The notes: a model not told the origin generated them from the letters alone. A stretch of DNA of 64,000 bases from Henricia sp. BOLD:AAB3569 (GCA_037783545.1 JBBELK010000396.1:666947-730946); one strand, 5' to 3'; positions 33,601 through 57,740 are shown, counted from the stretch's first letter. Numbers and translations are program-made.

Positions 33601-35405
33601 TTGCTCCCAGTATACTGCCAGTTGCTGGAAACGCCAGTTGCCACTAGTTGCTTCCAGTTGCAAGGTCGATGTACGCTAGGCTTTAAGATCGTAGTAGGGG
33701 TCATTGTATGAATTCTACATGATTTGTAATAGGATGTGTTTATTTAGTGTCAATTATTTGTCGTTTTCTGCGGAAAATGGTTTTAATTTGGGTGTCTAGC
33801 ATGCATTTTTGGCTTTTCCCTACCTCCGTGTGCAATTCACGCGGTGGGCACTGGTGTGTGTAAACATTGTCCGTCATTGTCGGTGTGTGTGTGAGCGCGC
33901 GCCCACACAAGTACACACACACGAGGTGTTATGGCGGAGCGGTCTAGTGCGCCGAACTCGAGTTCCTGCCAGTACTAGAATGTGGGTTCGATGCCGGGCA
34001 GCGACAGGTTGTGACACTTGTGCTCTTGAGAAAGGCACTTAATCACACTTTCTCCATCCTTCGGAAGGGATGTAAAGCCGTTGGTCCGGTGTGTTAGGTA
34101 AAGTAACGCACTTTAAAGATCCCAGAGCATTTCTTCGTGAAGAGAAGGGGAGGGATTCCCTGGCCGTATCTAATTCAACATGGGTTTCATCACGCTTGCC
34201 GCGCGAGCAACAGTGCAATGGGCACTATTAAGGAATCCTTGGTTTCAGTACCAGAAATAAATAATAATAATAATAACACACGTTTGTTTCGGTGCCACAT
34301 TTGAGCAACGTTCACAACGAGGCATGATAATGTCTCACTAATTAATATGGCAAACTTTTTCGCACAAAATTAATGATATCTCAAAAACCATTTGTCCCAT
34401 TGTGAAAATTCAGAAAGGAATGCGTTTTCAAATGACAGCAGCTTTCATTTGATGCCAAATTTATATGACACTTTGTTAACAAATAAATTTTCACCCGACA
34501 ACCCCTGTACTACATCATGTTAATGATGTACATGTAGGCAGTCTGTGAAAGTCGGACCCTCCGGATCTTCCGGATCTTTGTTAAAAATTGATATTTAACG
34601 AACAGAAAGACCTAGTTTGACTTCTAAATACGCTTACATACCTTTTACCACCGTGTATTGCACCAATTTGTAATCATACACCGCATCAACTATCCATAAA
34701 GTAAAATTTTCGAAGAAATAGGCGTAGGAAGTGCAGGACACTAAGAAAAAAGAAATTGTTTTTTTTCTACGCCGGATCTTTAAAAATAGGGCCTGTACAT
34801 GGCGGTAAAAGGTATGGAAGCGTATTAAGAAGTCAAACTAGGCACTTTCTGTTCATTAAATAGCCATTTTTGAAAAAGATCCGGAAGATCCGGAAGATCT
34901 GGAAGGATCCGGAGGGTCCGTTTTTCACCCACACCCGTACATGTACATGTACCTGCTTAGCTCCACGAATAAACTCCTCTGCCTTGAATTCTGCATCAAA
35001 ATACGACCTGATCATCCAAAAGTACAGTTTATTTCTGATGACTTTAATGGGGTTTGGAATTGCAACAAACACTGGTTTAATTCTCCGGACACCACCCGAG
35101 TCACTGCAGAAGAAACGTCGCGTCGTGCAGACCGTACGTCGAACATTCATGTCATGATCACTCGTCATCATGGTCATCATGGTCATCGCCGAATCATGAC
35201 GATAAGGATTCGCGAGACGATGTAGGGTGCTGATTAACGGGTGTCGACATTTTATTTTCTTCTTATTTAGCGTCTGTGTATAACCTAAGTATCTCTGAGA
35301 TGCATTTGTACTTCCAACAACGTTTAAAATGGGCAGATTCAAGTTGCACGGGAGGTATTTTAATTGAGCCGATGAATACACAATTTTACGACAGGAGGCT
35401 GCCAT
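12555..35405 (-). CDS. MAIP1: MAIP1, matrix AAA-peptidase-interacting protein 1 (five coding exons)
   Basis: Joined exons on the minus strand: 35405-34953, 31496-31425, 16204-16078, 15479-15320, 12666-12555, giving 307 aa (human MAIP1 is about 291). All introns are GT-AG and all phases agree. Recognised by collinear similarity to human MAIP1/C2orf47 as I remember it: IPNP...SYFD.EF...EF..GAKQ (about residues 116-151), then a helical Tim44-like segment, HYDDRGGKFLNILMRFW, and FHRDFSAGVDPSW near the C-terminus. The N-terminus (MAASCRKIVYSS...) is basic, poor in acidic residues and fits a mitochondrial presequence. The family binds the matrix m-AAA protease and helps EMRE, the calcium uniporter subunit, reach the inner membrane. 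The start ATG has A at -3 and G at +4. Intron 2 is 15.2 kb, almost all mobile DNA. The C-terminus is longer than the human one by about 10 residues. Identity is an inference from homology but every exon fits. Confidence 0.93.
12691..12982. repeat. Dispersed MITE, AAAGGAGCGTGAC family, in MAIP1 intron 4
   Basis: Collinear with the element at 41411-41742: AAAGGAGC..., TTTTAACCTAA.AATCAT, CAGAATGGTAAT, AAAATCTCAACA.CCATGG, AATGTGAT. Its edge is about 25 bp from the acceptor of MAIP1 exon 5. Confidence 0.75.
13400..14195 (+). pseudogene. LINE reverse-transcriptase 3' fragment
   Basis: Reads YADDLALIVDQLCDAQQLL, then KTEYLTNNEN after a stop, FTCRYLGSYIADSKKNFLTR, WNACNKLHNIWQSSITKSTK, GAETWTMKKELQDRLDGTY and FAGHCCRAEDQVISDL, in shifting frames with in-frame stops. 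This is the YADD box, the post-RT region and C-terminus of a non-LTR retrotransposon, ending in a GATGATGATGACGATG tail of the kind RTE-type LINEs have. Dead copy in MAIP1 intron 4. Confidence 0.85.
14200..15319. other. MAIP1 intron 4, remainder
   Basis: No RNA gene, repeat family or second gene recognised; short ORFs only. Confidence 0.5.
15320..15479 (-). CDS. MAIP1: MAIP1 coding exon 4
   Basis: 160 nt, starting with GT that completes a Gly codon, then GKFLNILMRFW; ends TAC GA|GTAAGT (phase 2). Reading past the donor meets TAA at once, which supports the splice. The GxKFxNILMxFW motif is the most conserved part of the family. Confidence 0.93.
16078..16204 (-). CDS. MAIP1: MAIP1 coding exon 3
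   Basis: 127 nt (42 codons plus one base), from LLDEVKK to VAVHYDDR. Acceptor TTTTTAG|CTG; donor GAG|GTACATGTA, again inside an ACATGTA motif. It contains no Met early enough to stand out as an ORF, and was found by reading the minus strand for the missing middle of the protein. Confidence 0.9.
16303..16589. repeat. Palindromic MITE, TGCACCTATCAATTG family
   Basis: Ends TGCACCTATCAATTGTTTCC / GGAAACAATTGATAGGTGCA with C-rich then G-rich arms (GGTGGGGATTGTCAC, CCCCACC). Lies in MAIP1 intron 2 about 100 bp upstream of exon 3. A decayed copy is at 59085-59270. Confidence 0.85.
16621..16856. repeat. MITE split by the E1 insertion, left part
   Basis: GGGTCTTTCTATAAATTAGG family, collinear with 10804-11048. 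The element stops at GACCCCTA, continues after 12.5 kb of E1 as TAGTTTATAGAAATACCC (29338-29355), and so dates before E1. Confidence 0.85.
16877..19400. repeat. E1 copy 1 left satellite array, 82-bp monomer
   Basis: Monomer runs TTGGTTGTCCAGCAACCAAT, CACATTGGTTGAGCAATAAA, CCAATCCTTTAACCAATACA, TTGGTCAATTGTGACCAATATG. It holds several short inverted repeats. Two subtypes alternate (TCCTTTAACC with CAATTGTGACC; TCCGTTAACC with CAATAACGACC), giving a higher-order repeat of about 164 bp. Confidence 0.9.
19790..22330 (+). other. E1 core, copy 1: possible exons, function unknown
   Basis: The only non-satellite part. On the plus strand I see a 122-codon ORF (19923-20291), a Met-led acidic exon candidate MEQNDDAEEDMDADYSLFP ending at a G|GTTAGT donor (20932-20991), acceptor TTTGCAG at about 21366 followed soon by a stop, and acceptor CTTTTCAG then RGADFAGYIQVRDEECRNRE (from about 21800). 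No transposase signature is recognisable and the pieces do not join into one frame. The copy may be non-autonomous or broken. Confidence 0.4.
22400..23400. repeat. E1 copy 1 right satellite array, 52-bp monomer
   Basis: Monomer ACATGTTGGTTAGTATTCTA, ACCAATATGGATTGGTTAAA, TAAACAACCAAG; TTGGTTA.TATT.TAACCAA forms a hairpin. Different sequence from the left array but the same TTGGTT core. Confidence 0.9.
23440..25300. repeat. E1 copy 2 left satellite array, 82-bp monomer
   Basis: Same monomers and alternation as copy 1, shorter by roughly 656 bp (eight monomers); outer and inner edges match copy 1, so the loss is internal. Confidence 0.9.
25700..28240 (+). other. E1 core, copy 2
   Basis: Duplicate of 19790-22330 at a constant offset of 5910 bp, with the same exon-like pieces and one visible A-to-G change (Lys to Arg in a short frame at 27816-28007). 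Confidence 0.6.
28310..29310. repeat. E1 copy 2 right satellite array, 52-bp monomer
   Basis: Copy of the 22400-23400 array with the same monomer number and only scattered substitutions. Confidence 0.9.
29338..29355. repeat. MITE split by the E1 insertion, right end
   Basis: TAGTTTATAGAAATACCC, the missing right terminus of the MITE at 16621-16856; the TA is the target duplication. Confidence 0.85.
29693..30068. repeat. MITE, AGTGTTCTCCACTG family, copy 1 (nested in the hAT-like element)
   Basis: Ends AGTGTTCTCCACTG and CAGTGGAGAACA, body with repeated GCCCGGACAAAA. Interrupts the CGAGTC repeat zone of the host element. Confidence 0.8.
30836..30975 (+). repeat. Dispersed repeat CTTTCTGGCAARACAGAAGG, copy 1
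   Basis: Shares CTGGCAAAACAGAAGGCATA, CCAAAGCCAT and AAGGCCTTGCCAAAAG with 38240-38358. Lies inside the hAT-like element, so it may be part of it. Confidence 0.6.
31425..31496 (-). CDS. MAIP1: MAIP1 coding exon 2
   Basis: 72 nt, 24 codons (ALCTISQCMSEGNFEQLEGL then LSKK), phase 0 at both ends. Acceptor GATCCGCAG|GCT and donor AAG|GTAATT. It aligns with the helix that follows GAKQ in human MAIP1. Confidence 0.9.
31581..31927. mobile_element. MITE, TTAGAYTGGTTCCCG family, copy 1 with 8-bp target duplication
   Basis: Ends TTAGATTGGTTCCCG / CGGGAACCAGTCTA, with GGATAATG at 31573-31580 and 31928-31935. The 8-bp duplication suggests hAT. It sits just upstream (on the minus strand) of MAIP1 exon 2. 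Confidence 0.88.
32039..32286. repeat. MITE, AGTGTTCTCCACTG family, copy 2
   Basis: 248 bp with perfect 14-bp ends AGTGTTCTCCACTG / CAGTGGAGAACACT and four GCCCGGACA motifs. Shorter than copy 1, which has about 130 bp more in its middle. Confidence 0.85.
32741..33500. mobile_element. Fold-back element 1 with about 330-bp arms
   Basis: Left arm 32741-33070 and right arm 33150-33500 are inverted copies (CTTTTAGCCCCTTAACATTT...AAATGTTAAGGGGCTAAAAG). Each arm, read inward to outward, encodes the same peptide segment (DFAPFYPFLMFESSWTVN, then AEVLRLQGPRWC), ending at a stop. Outside the arms are repeated CAGTTGC motifs. In MAIP1 intron 1. Confidence 0.88.
33924..34275 (+). repeat. tRNA-derived SINE, full length, in MAIP1 intron 1
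   Basis: A box TGGCGGAGCGG, B box GGTTCGATGCC, body TTAATCACACTTTCTCCATC, GGATGTAAAGCCGTTGGTCC, CCTTGGTTTCAGTACCAG, and an (AAT)n tail. Same family as 9890-10243. Confidence 0.88.
34545..34928. repeat. Palindromic MITE, CGGACCCTCCGGATCTTCCG family, at the MAIP1 exon 1 border
   Basis: Inverted ends GTGAAAGTCGGACCCTCCGG / CCGGAGGGTCCGTTTTTCAC with repeats of GATCCGGAA. Ends 24 bp from the MAIP1 exon 1 donor. Confidence 0.85.
34953..35405 (-). CDS. MAIP1: MAIP1 coding exon 1
   Basis: Residues 1-151, ending in GAKQ. The 5' splice site is CAG|GTACATGTACATGTACGG, so the donor lies inside an ACATGT microsatellite. Phase 0. The first roughly 110 residues are poorly conserved and include a Met/Thr/Asp-rich stretch (MTMMTMMTSDHD); the conserved domain starts near residue 112. 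Confidence 0.93.
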
Positions 35406-35762
35406 GTTGGATCAGATGCAGAGAAGGCTGGTCAAAATTGTTACGGTAGCTACATCATCTTTACTGATAAAAGGTACAAAAGAAAATTTTCTTTTTTTAG
35501 CAATCTATACAAAATAAATATAAAAAATATTGGAAATACATATTTGCATTACGGCGATCTAAAAGACTTAAAAGATCGTATTTCACAATGTTATTTCACA
35601 AAAGTTATTACGCGATTAAAAACTTATAAACTTTGCACGCTTGGTGGCGCACTTCAGTTTTACTACTGGTGTCCGGGTGTCGAGTCTGATCTCGCAGTGA
35701 AAATTCCCACGGTTTATTCACTTTTAATCTACCGGTACTTGGAACCAAGCGACAAACCAATT
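35406..35762. promoter_or_regulatory. Putative bidirectional MAIP1/TYW5 promoter
   Basis: 357 bp lie between the divergent start codons, holding both 5' UTRs and presumably both transcription starts. The segment is AT-rich, with no clear TATA box in a useful place and no CpG island. No MITE or other repeat is seen inside it, although repeats press in from both sides (34545-34928 and 35896-36201). Promoter function is inferred from the head-to-head layout only. Confidence 0.6.
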
Positions 35763-52060
<16,298 letters not shown>

Positions 52061-52182
52061 TGAAGCTAGCAAATCTTCAAATTGGAAGTTGTTCGTGGGA
52101 TGCAGTATACCCAACCATGAACCATGCACACAAAGCACAGTGGAACGAGTAAAGACATTCACATAGTACGATTGTGTGTGAA

Positions 52183-52315
52183 TAGACCCTTTCACCGGCG
52201 GCCACGACAGGGGACATGTTTTCATATTTATATGATGTGACGATAGATCCATAAAGTACCTACTCATGCATGATACATGGTGACAATGTGACTGCCACCG
52301 GTGAAAAGGGTCTAT
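52183..52315. repeat. MITE in the presumed TYW5 3' UTR
   Basis: Ends TAGACCCTTTCACCGGCGG / CCACCGGTGAAAAGGGTCTA, 133 bp, starting 122 bp after the stop. Confidence 0.85.
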
Positions 52316-52441
52316 AAAGTTGGCAACAACAAAACATACAAAACCCATGCCCGGAATCTTCACTTGAGATACAGACCACTGACGCTCACCAATTTCATAT
52401 TTAACACACAATCAGAAATCATCCCGTGAGCACTTTTGTGA

Positions 52442-52447
52442 AATAAA
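52442..52447 (+). promoter_or_regulatory. Candidate TYW5 polyadenylation signal
   Basis: AATAAA about 380 bp after the TYW5 stop. If used, the 3' UTR contains the inverted-repeat MITE at 52183-52315. Confidence 0.45.
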
Positions 52448-52883
52448 ACCCTTGTGTGGCAGGGCTCGTAGTTTGGCAAAAATCTACTAGATCACATACT
52501 CAAGCGTTGTAGTATATACCGAAGATTTTGTACTACACTACAGACAAAAAACTATACATCATGAAATAAATGCAAACTAGACGAGTTGCGTCTGAAACAA
52601 GTTACAGACGCAAGGTGTTCAGGGTATGTAAGGACAGATGTTGAAGGTTTAAATATTGAAAAACAAGTTGAAATAAAGTATCGTCTTTATGTCGTCGCCA
52701 AGATATATCTTACAAAGTCAAAAAAATGTACCTAGTTTAAAGCTTCTGTGAACCTTTTAAAATGTTTACACGAAGGAACCATGACCATAGCTCTTAACAT
52801 ATTTTAAATAAACATTTAACATCGATTTGACAAATAAAAAATAGCAAACGTCATTTGTTTTTGGTTATTTTCAAATTATTATA

Positions 52884-53437
52884 TACTCTCCAACAAAAGA
52901 AACTGTGCATGATAAAAATTGCTGTATTTTTTCAGCCATGGCAGATAACTCGCTGGAATAAACTGTTAATGAAAGTCCATGAAATCTTTCAAATGGTTAA
53001 CCGAACTTGAAATGTACAAAATGTGTTCTTCGTGTTCTCAGAGGTTGCTGAAAACTGACTTGCCAATATTGAAGTCACAAAGTCAGTATCGAGTGTGTCT
53101 TCCTTGTGCATTAATCACTGCTGTGCATCTTCGCCTCATGGAGCCAATGACACGCGCATGAAAGAGAATATTGACTTTTGGGTAGTCCTCTTATACGGCT
53201 TGCTAACGAGACCTGAACTTTATGGAATTCTGTTACATAACAACCTGTAGGACCCCTATTGTGAAATCAACACCCAGGCATGCCTAAGTCCTGCACTATG
53301 CCATGAGCAGGTTTTGAGTGCATAACCTTTTTCTAACAATGTCAGAGAATATTGTCTGTGAATTTGGTGTTTATTTTCCACCTTCTTGAAAAAATACAGC
53401 AATTTTTACCATGCACAGTTTCTTTTGTTGGAGAGTA
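52884..53437. mobile_element. Palindrome-ended element TACTCTCCAACAAAAGAAAC
   Basis: Inverted ends of about 50 bp: TACTCTCCAACAAAAGAAACTGTGCATG ... CATGCACAGTTTCTTTTGTTGGAGAGTA, continuing through AAATTGCTGTATTTTTTCA. A TA edge fits a Tc1/mariner-derived element. A 60-codon plus-strand frame in it is not recognisable. Confidence 0.85.
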
Positions 53438-54078
53438 TAATTAGGTAACCTATGGCGTCAATTGTGGCACCACACAAAGTACAGCACGCCCCACCACGCA
53501 AAGTTTCAAGTTGATACCATCTTCTGTTTTCGAATTAGGGCGCTTTTTATTTTAAAAATCCACTTTTTGCCATTTTTAAAATATTATAATTACGTAATCG
53601 ACGACGTCATGATGACATCATACTATCATCGAGATCCCTTGTCTATGGTCCATAACTGTACCAAGGTTCAAGTTCATACCTGCTCTTTGTCCACAAATCA
53701 AATTTTTCAAATAATAAGCCAACCAATGACGTCATATAGTGGCATCACATGACGCCGGGATCCCAAGTCTAACGTGTAAAATTATACAAAATTTGAAATT
53801 CATACCTCGTTCCGTTCTCCAGTTAGGCTACATTTTGTTAAAAATGTGATTTTTGAATTTGCTGAACTTTGACCTTGAATTGACCCAGGGAGAAAGGGTC
53901 AGATGAAAATGCACACACTAAGAAAATCGTAGCCAATGGTCTGGTCTGTGTGTCTGCCAAATATGAAGATCCTTTGACACACATGAACCGCAAACGTTGC
54001 CCAAGACAGCTGAGGTTTATAATCAGCCAACGCAGATGTAACCTGTATCTCGGGCTCAAGTTCAAGCCCATCGTAGTG
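53438..54078. other. No gene recognised
   Basis: Contains repeated TGACGTCAT-like words and two similar phrases (AAGTTTCAAGTTGATACC, AAGGTTCAAGTTCATACC), suggesting a decayed duplicated repeat. Confidence 0.4.
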
Positions 54079-54345
54079 TAGACTTGGTTCCAAGTCCGAA
54101 ATCGTGGTTTGTTTTCCGTAGGGCCCTCTTTTGATTTGTGAAATGTATGGACAGGGAACTAGTCTATTTCGGTCCACAATCTCGGACTTGGGAATCCTGC
54201 ACGCCAGCTACATTCATGTATTCACCAGTTGGATTTACATACAGTGCGGTTTCCGTAGCGACGGCCAATTGGAATAAAAATCCGGGTGGTCGGGTCTATA
54301 TGCTTCACAGGTAAGATGAGGTGTACCATTTTCGCAGCCTTTTTT
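54079..54345 (+). repeat. Dispersed repeat TAGACTTGGTTCCAAGTCCG, copy 1 with shared flank
   Basis: TAGACTTGGTTCCAAGTCCG ... ATCTCGGACTTGGGA inverted pair, followed by CATACAGTGCGGTTTCCGTA and TGGTCG.GTCTATATGCT, also found at 57400-57740. Confidence 0.75.
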
Positions 54346-54389
54346 AAAAACTGTTTCTGTGGTTTGTTCTGGGTGTATTCGGTTCTGCG

Positions 54390-54429
54390 TTTAACCAATC
54401 AGTGAACAAGAATCAATGTATGAGGTATA
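54390..54429 (-). repeat. End fragment of the TATACCTCATACATTGAT MITE family
   Basis: TTAACCAATCAGTGAACAAG then AATCAATGTATGAGGTATA, matching the 3' end of the copy at 6807-7159. Confidence 0.75.
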
Positions 54430-54452
54430 TAACATAAGATATGGGCTAGTAG

Positions 54453-54534
54453 TATGGAAATAGGGGCTTCTACGACGACAACGAAAACGATCGCTAGTTT
54501 TGATATCGCCGTCGTAGAAGCCCCCATTTCCATA
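54453..54534. repeat. Short hairpin, 82 bp
   Basis: TATGGAAATAGGGGCTTCTACGACG paired with CGTCGTAGAAGCCCCCATTTCCATA; arms of 25 bp with one bulge. A very short MITE, or a hairpin RNA source. Confidence 0.75.
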
Positions 54535-55082
54535 CATTTTTGATCGGAATTGAACTCTACTAAAATAGTCTCAAGAAAAATGAGATTTATTCCCCACATC
54601 CTGTTGCGGGCTAAAGCGCGCGAAAATTCCAGGGGAGCCCGCGCTCGTATTATGTACACGTGTACACGTAGTACATGTATACACGCACACAGGTACCACT
54701 GGTTCCATATGCCATGACAAAATGCATGATACCCCGACGCGACTCATGTGATGCAACGCTGAGAATCTCGCTGGTGTCCGTTACGAAAACACAACGTACT
54801 ACAAACGTAATTAGTATCCTGCATTCAGCAATCTCTTTTGCGTGTCCGATACAAACTTCACACGTTGAGAAAAAGTGTTTCTGTATTTCCTCTACTTTCT
54901 GCAACTTCTCTACTTTCTGCAACACTTTGTCATTACCATACAGCTTAGTTTTTAGTTGTTATATCAAGGATTTCGGAGTGTCATTCAACGATTTCCGACA
55001 TAGCATAAGTTGACATTATTTCGTCGTGAAGAGAAGTTGACGAAGACGAAGTAGCCTAGTCGAGTTGTCTTCGTGTGAAAAG

Positions 55083-55211
55083 ATGGCAAACGAAGTTAGC
55101 GGGCTCTCGTGGAGCAACGACGAACTGGCGAAGTTTTTGGACATTTGGGCCAGCGCAGAAATAATGGCTAAACTGGACGGAACATCTCAGAATTCTGCTG
55201 CATTAGCTTGA
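55083..55211 (+). CDS. Small ORF resembling the start of a Myb/SANT-like domain
   Basis: 42 codons: MANEVSGLSWSNDELAKFLD, IWASAEIMAKLDGTSQN. The W.N.EL..FLDIW......LDG pattern resembles the first helices of Myb/SANT-like domains found in PIF/Harbinger accessory proteins and related host factors. It stops before the remaining helices. A following open stretch in another frame (55240-55380) and further AT-rich pieces up to 55737 look like decayed coding DNA. Probably a transposon relic. Confidence 0.4.
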   Translation: MANEVSGLSWSNDELAKFLDIWASAEIMAKLDGTSQNSAALA

Positions 55212-55239
55212 CCTTTGACTGCAACTTCTGGCTCCGCGC

Positions 55240-55737
55240 TCGGGATCAACAACAGATATAAACGCGGCACTCGAGGCCATTGCGGTTAACCTCAACACAT
55301 TCTTATCAGGGGTCAATCTTGATCCCGAGCTCGGGACCAGTGTAAACACGGTGCGAGACCGACGGGTTATTCTAGATGAAACAAAAATCGACCGACGGTA
55401 ATTGATACTGGAGATAAAATTGGAACGAGAAAACAACTACTAAAAACGGTTAAGCGGTATGCCGACGAATTTAAAAATATTAGAGGTAAAACTAAACAGA
55501 ATCTGTTATCACTCATCGACAAATATAACGTAAATAAGGGTGGAGCCCCCGGTAAAAATAACAAGTATACAAAGAAAGATTATTTACTGGCAACCCCTAC
55601 ACCGCGAGAACATAAAGCCTGTCGATTTTGAAGGGGCAGTGCCTCGCAGATTTACCAACGTCATTCAAAACTACGAAATTAAAATTAATCGAGAGAATGT
55701 AGATTACGCCGATTTCTTCAGAGACAACAAAAATTAA
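55240..55737 (+). pseudogene. Decayed coding stretch, family unknown
   Basis: Successive frames stay open and protein-like: INAALEAIAVNLNTFLSGVN, YADEFKNIRGKTKQNLLSLI, and VDFEGAVPRRFTNVIQNYEI to DYADFFRDNKN, broken by stops and frame changes. Lys/Asn-rich and AT-rich compared with the genes here. I do not recognise the source. Confidence 0.35.
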
Positions 55738-55982
55738 ATTAGAAATAAAATGGTCGCAATTATACAAAACAACCCAAATTATAATTTTCAGTTGGGTTAA
55801 CTCTAAAAGAATTAAACACGTAAGGGGAAACTGAAGAAAAAGAAATCACATTCCAAACGACCACTACACTGGTTTTAAATAATAGTGACATTTAAGTAAG
55901 GTTGTTTTTGCCCTTACTCGACGTATTTATTAACACTGTATACCCAGTGCTTTCCCGAGACACTATGAAAAACTTCATAGCG

Positions 55983-56054
55983 TGCTCGGGTGGGACTCGA
56001 ACCCACGACCTCCTGCATACAAGGCAGACGTCTTAACCACTCGACCACCGAGCT
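55983..56054 (-). tRNA. tRNA-like sequence, anticodon region TGT, inverted copy
   Basis: 72 nt, same sequence as the two plus-strand copies. See the copy at 56277-56348 for structure. Confidence 0.4.
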
Positions 56055-56276
56055 AGCCGGTGTTGAATGGCCGGTTCGAATCCCACCCGAGCACGCTATG
56101 AAGTTTTTCATAGTGTCTCGGGAAAGCACTGAGTATACAGTGTTAATAAATACGTCGGGTAAGGGCAAAAACAACCTTACTTAACATTCAATTTCCCCGA
56201 CGCAAGTCTAAATCAAATTCTGACTAATTGCAATCCCCGTTGCGAAATGATTCGAACCGGCCATTCAACACCGGCT

Positions 56277-56348
56277 AGCTCGGTGGTCGAGTGGTTAAGA
56301 CGTCTGCCTTGTATGCAGGAGGTCGTGGGTTCGAGTCCCACCCGAGCA
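56277..56348 (+). tRNA. tRNA-like sequence (Thr-TGT-like), probably SINE head
   Basis: Folds by eye: acceptor AGCTCGG/CCGAGCA (six pairs, first pair A-A mismatched), D stem GTC/GAC, anticodon stem TCTGC/GCAGG with loop CTTGTAT (anticodon TGT, Thr), T arm GTGGG TTCGAGT CCCAC. A box TGGTCGAGTGG and B box GGTTCGAGTCC are intact. The mismatched first pair and the repeat context suggest a tRNA-derived element more than a working tRNA gene. Confidence 0.5.
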
Positions 56349-56531
56349 CGCTATGAAGTTTTTCATAGTGTCTCGGGAAAGTACTGAGTATACAGTGTTA
56401 ATAAATACGTCGGGTAAGGGCAAAAACAACCTTACTTAACATTCAATTTCCCCGACGCAAGTCTAAATCAAATTCTGACTAATTGCAATCCCCGTTGCGA
56501 AATGATTCGAACCGGCCATTCAACACCGGCT

Positions 56532-56603
56532 AGCTCGGTGGTCGAGTGGTTAAGACGTCTGCCTTGTATGCAGGAGGTCGTGGGTTCGAGTCCCACCCGA
56601 GCA
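56532..56603 (+). tRNA. tRNA-like sequence, third copy
   Basis: Identical to the copy at 56277-56348, 255 bp downstream, followed by the same hairpin GCTATGAAGTTTTTCATAG. Confidence 0.45.
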
Positions 56604-56894
56604 CGCTATGAAGTTTTTCATAGTGTCTCGGGGAAAGCACTGAGTATACAGTGTTAAAGGCAGTATACATCATTGGTAATTCGAAAATCAGAAATGTTCA
56701 CAGATTTACGCCTAACTTACACAATATAAACATGATGACCGTAGAAAACTTCCCCTGAAATGATTTTGTCTAAAGTGCTATAGTCTTTGAGAAATGAGCA
56801 AAAGAAATAGTTTTGGTCTCATGAGACGAAAATTCGTTTTTTTTAAACATTTCGTTCAATGCTGCCCTCACACGACCGATTGTCAGGATGTAAC

Positions 56895-56977
56895 TTAGAC
56901 TGGTTCCCGCTCTACATATTCCACATACAACGAAAATTCAGTCTAGTCAAAAGATTTTTGGTCCGGGTACCAGACTA
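56895..56977. mobile_element. Minimal MITE, TTAGAYTGGTTCCCG family, 83 bp with perfect 8-bp duplication
   Basis: TTAGACTGGTTCCCGCTC ... GGTCCGGGTACCAGACTA flanked by GATGTAAC at 56887-56894 and 56978-56985. The shortest copy here. Confidence 0.85.
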
Positions 56978-57396
56978 GATGTAACTTTGCAAATGCCCTT
57001 CTCCAAATTTAAACTTGGGCTAAGGCTCCGGCTCTATGTGGCCGTACACCTTTTCGCAAATACTTCTGCAACAGTACTGCAATGATATGCGGGAAGGATA
57101 GTTATTCAACAACCTTCGCCCAATGTCACTCTGTCTTTTGTCCAAGTTCACTCAAGCAGTATTTGTGAAAAAGTTACAGTTGATGCCCGAGCCTCAACCT
57201 TAGTCTTAGTCGAGATTTGGAAAAAGACAATTTTTTATTCGCGAATGGGGGGCCGTGTTGCTGAACAAATCGGGAGAAATGGAAAAGGAGCGGCGAAAAT
57301 CAGGAAGATCGAAGGCAAAGCAAACAGACAGCGCAAAAAAACGGCTTTTGACGGACAACATAGCACTCCCAGTTTCCATGCTGCATCGCCAGATCG

Positions 57397-57740
57397 CTGG
57401 TAGACTTGGTTCCAAGTCCGAGATCCTGTTTTGTTTTCCGTTTCCGATTTTTGAAATGTATGGACAGGGAACTAGTCTATTTCGGTTCAGTATAGGTTCC
57501 AAGTCCGAGATCCTGTTTTGTTTTCCGTTTCCGATTTTTGAAATGTATGGACAGGGAACTAGTCTATTTCGGTTCAGTATCTCGGACTTGGGACTATCGC
57601 CGCCAGCTATATTCATGAATTCACCAATTTGATTTACATACAGTGCGGTTTCCGTAGCGACGGCCAATTGGAACGTATAACAATCCGGATGGTCGAGTCT
57701 ATATGCTGTACAGTTAAGAATAGGTTAAACAATTTTCGCA
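57397..57740 (+). repeat. Dispersed repeat TAGACTTGGTTCCAAGTCCG, copy 2, internally duplicated
   Basis: The 87-bp unit from AAGTCCGAGATCCTGTTTTG to CTATTTCGGTTCAGTAT is present twice in tandem (57414, 57501), followed by the same flank as copy 1. Confidence 0.8.

Larger units (their letters stand above)
55902..56660. repeat. tRNA-like tandem repeat (255-bp unit) with an inverted partial copy
   Basis: Two direct units (period 255 bp, tRNA-like parts at 56277-56348 and 56532-56603) and an inverted copy forming a palindrome centred near 56060-56080. Unit: tRNA-like head, GCTATGAAGTTTTTCATAGTG hairpin, GAGTATACAGTGTTAATAAA, then CAATTTCCCCGACGCAAGTC. Confidence 0.85.

Noticed and set aside
34870-35225. 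Plus-strand ORFs antisense to MAIP1 exon 1
   Set aside because: Shadows of the MAIP1 frame; the minus strand has the conserved protein.
35544-35762. N-terminal extension of TYW5 to an upstream in-frame Met
   Set aside because: The frame is open, but similarity starts at the Met at 35763 and the length then matches the family.
56277-56603. Functional tRNA-Thr genes
   Set aside because: Not excluded, but the first acceptor pair is A-A and the copies sit in a 255-bp repeat; kept as tRNA-like at low confidence.
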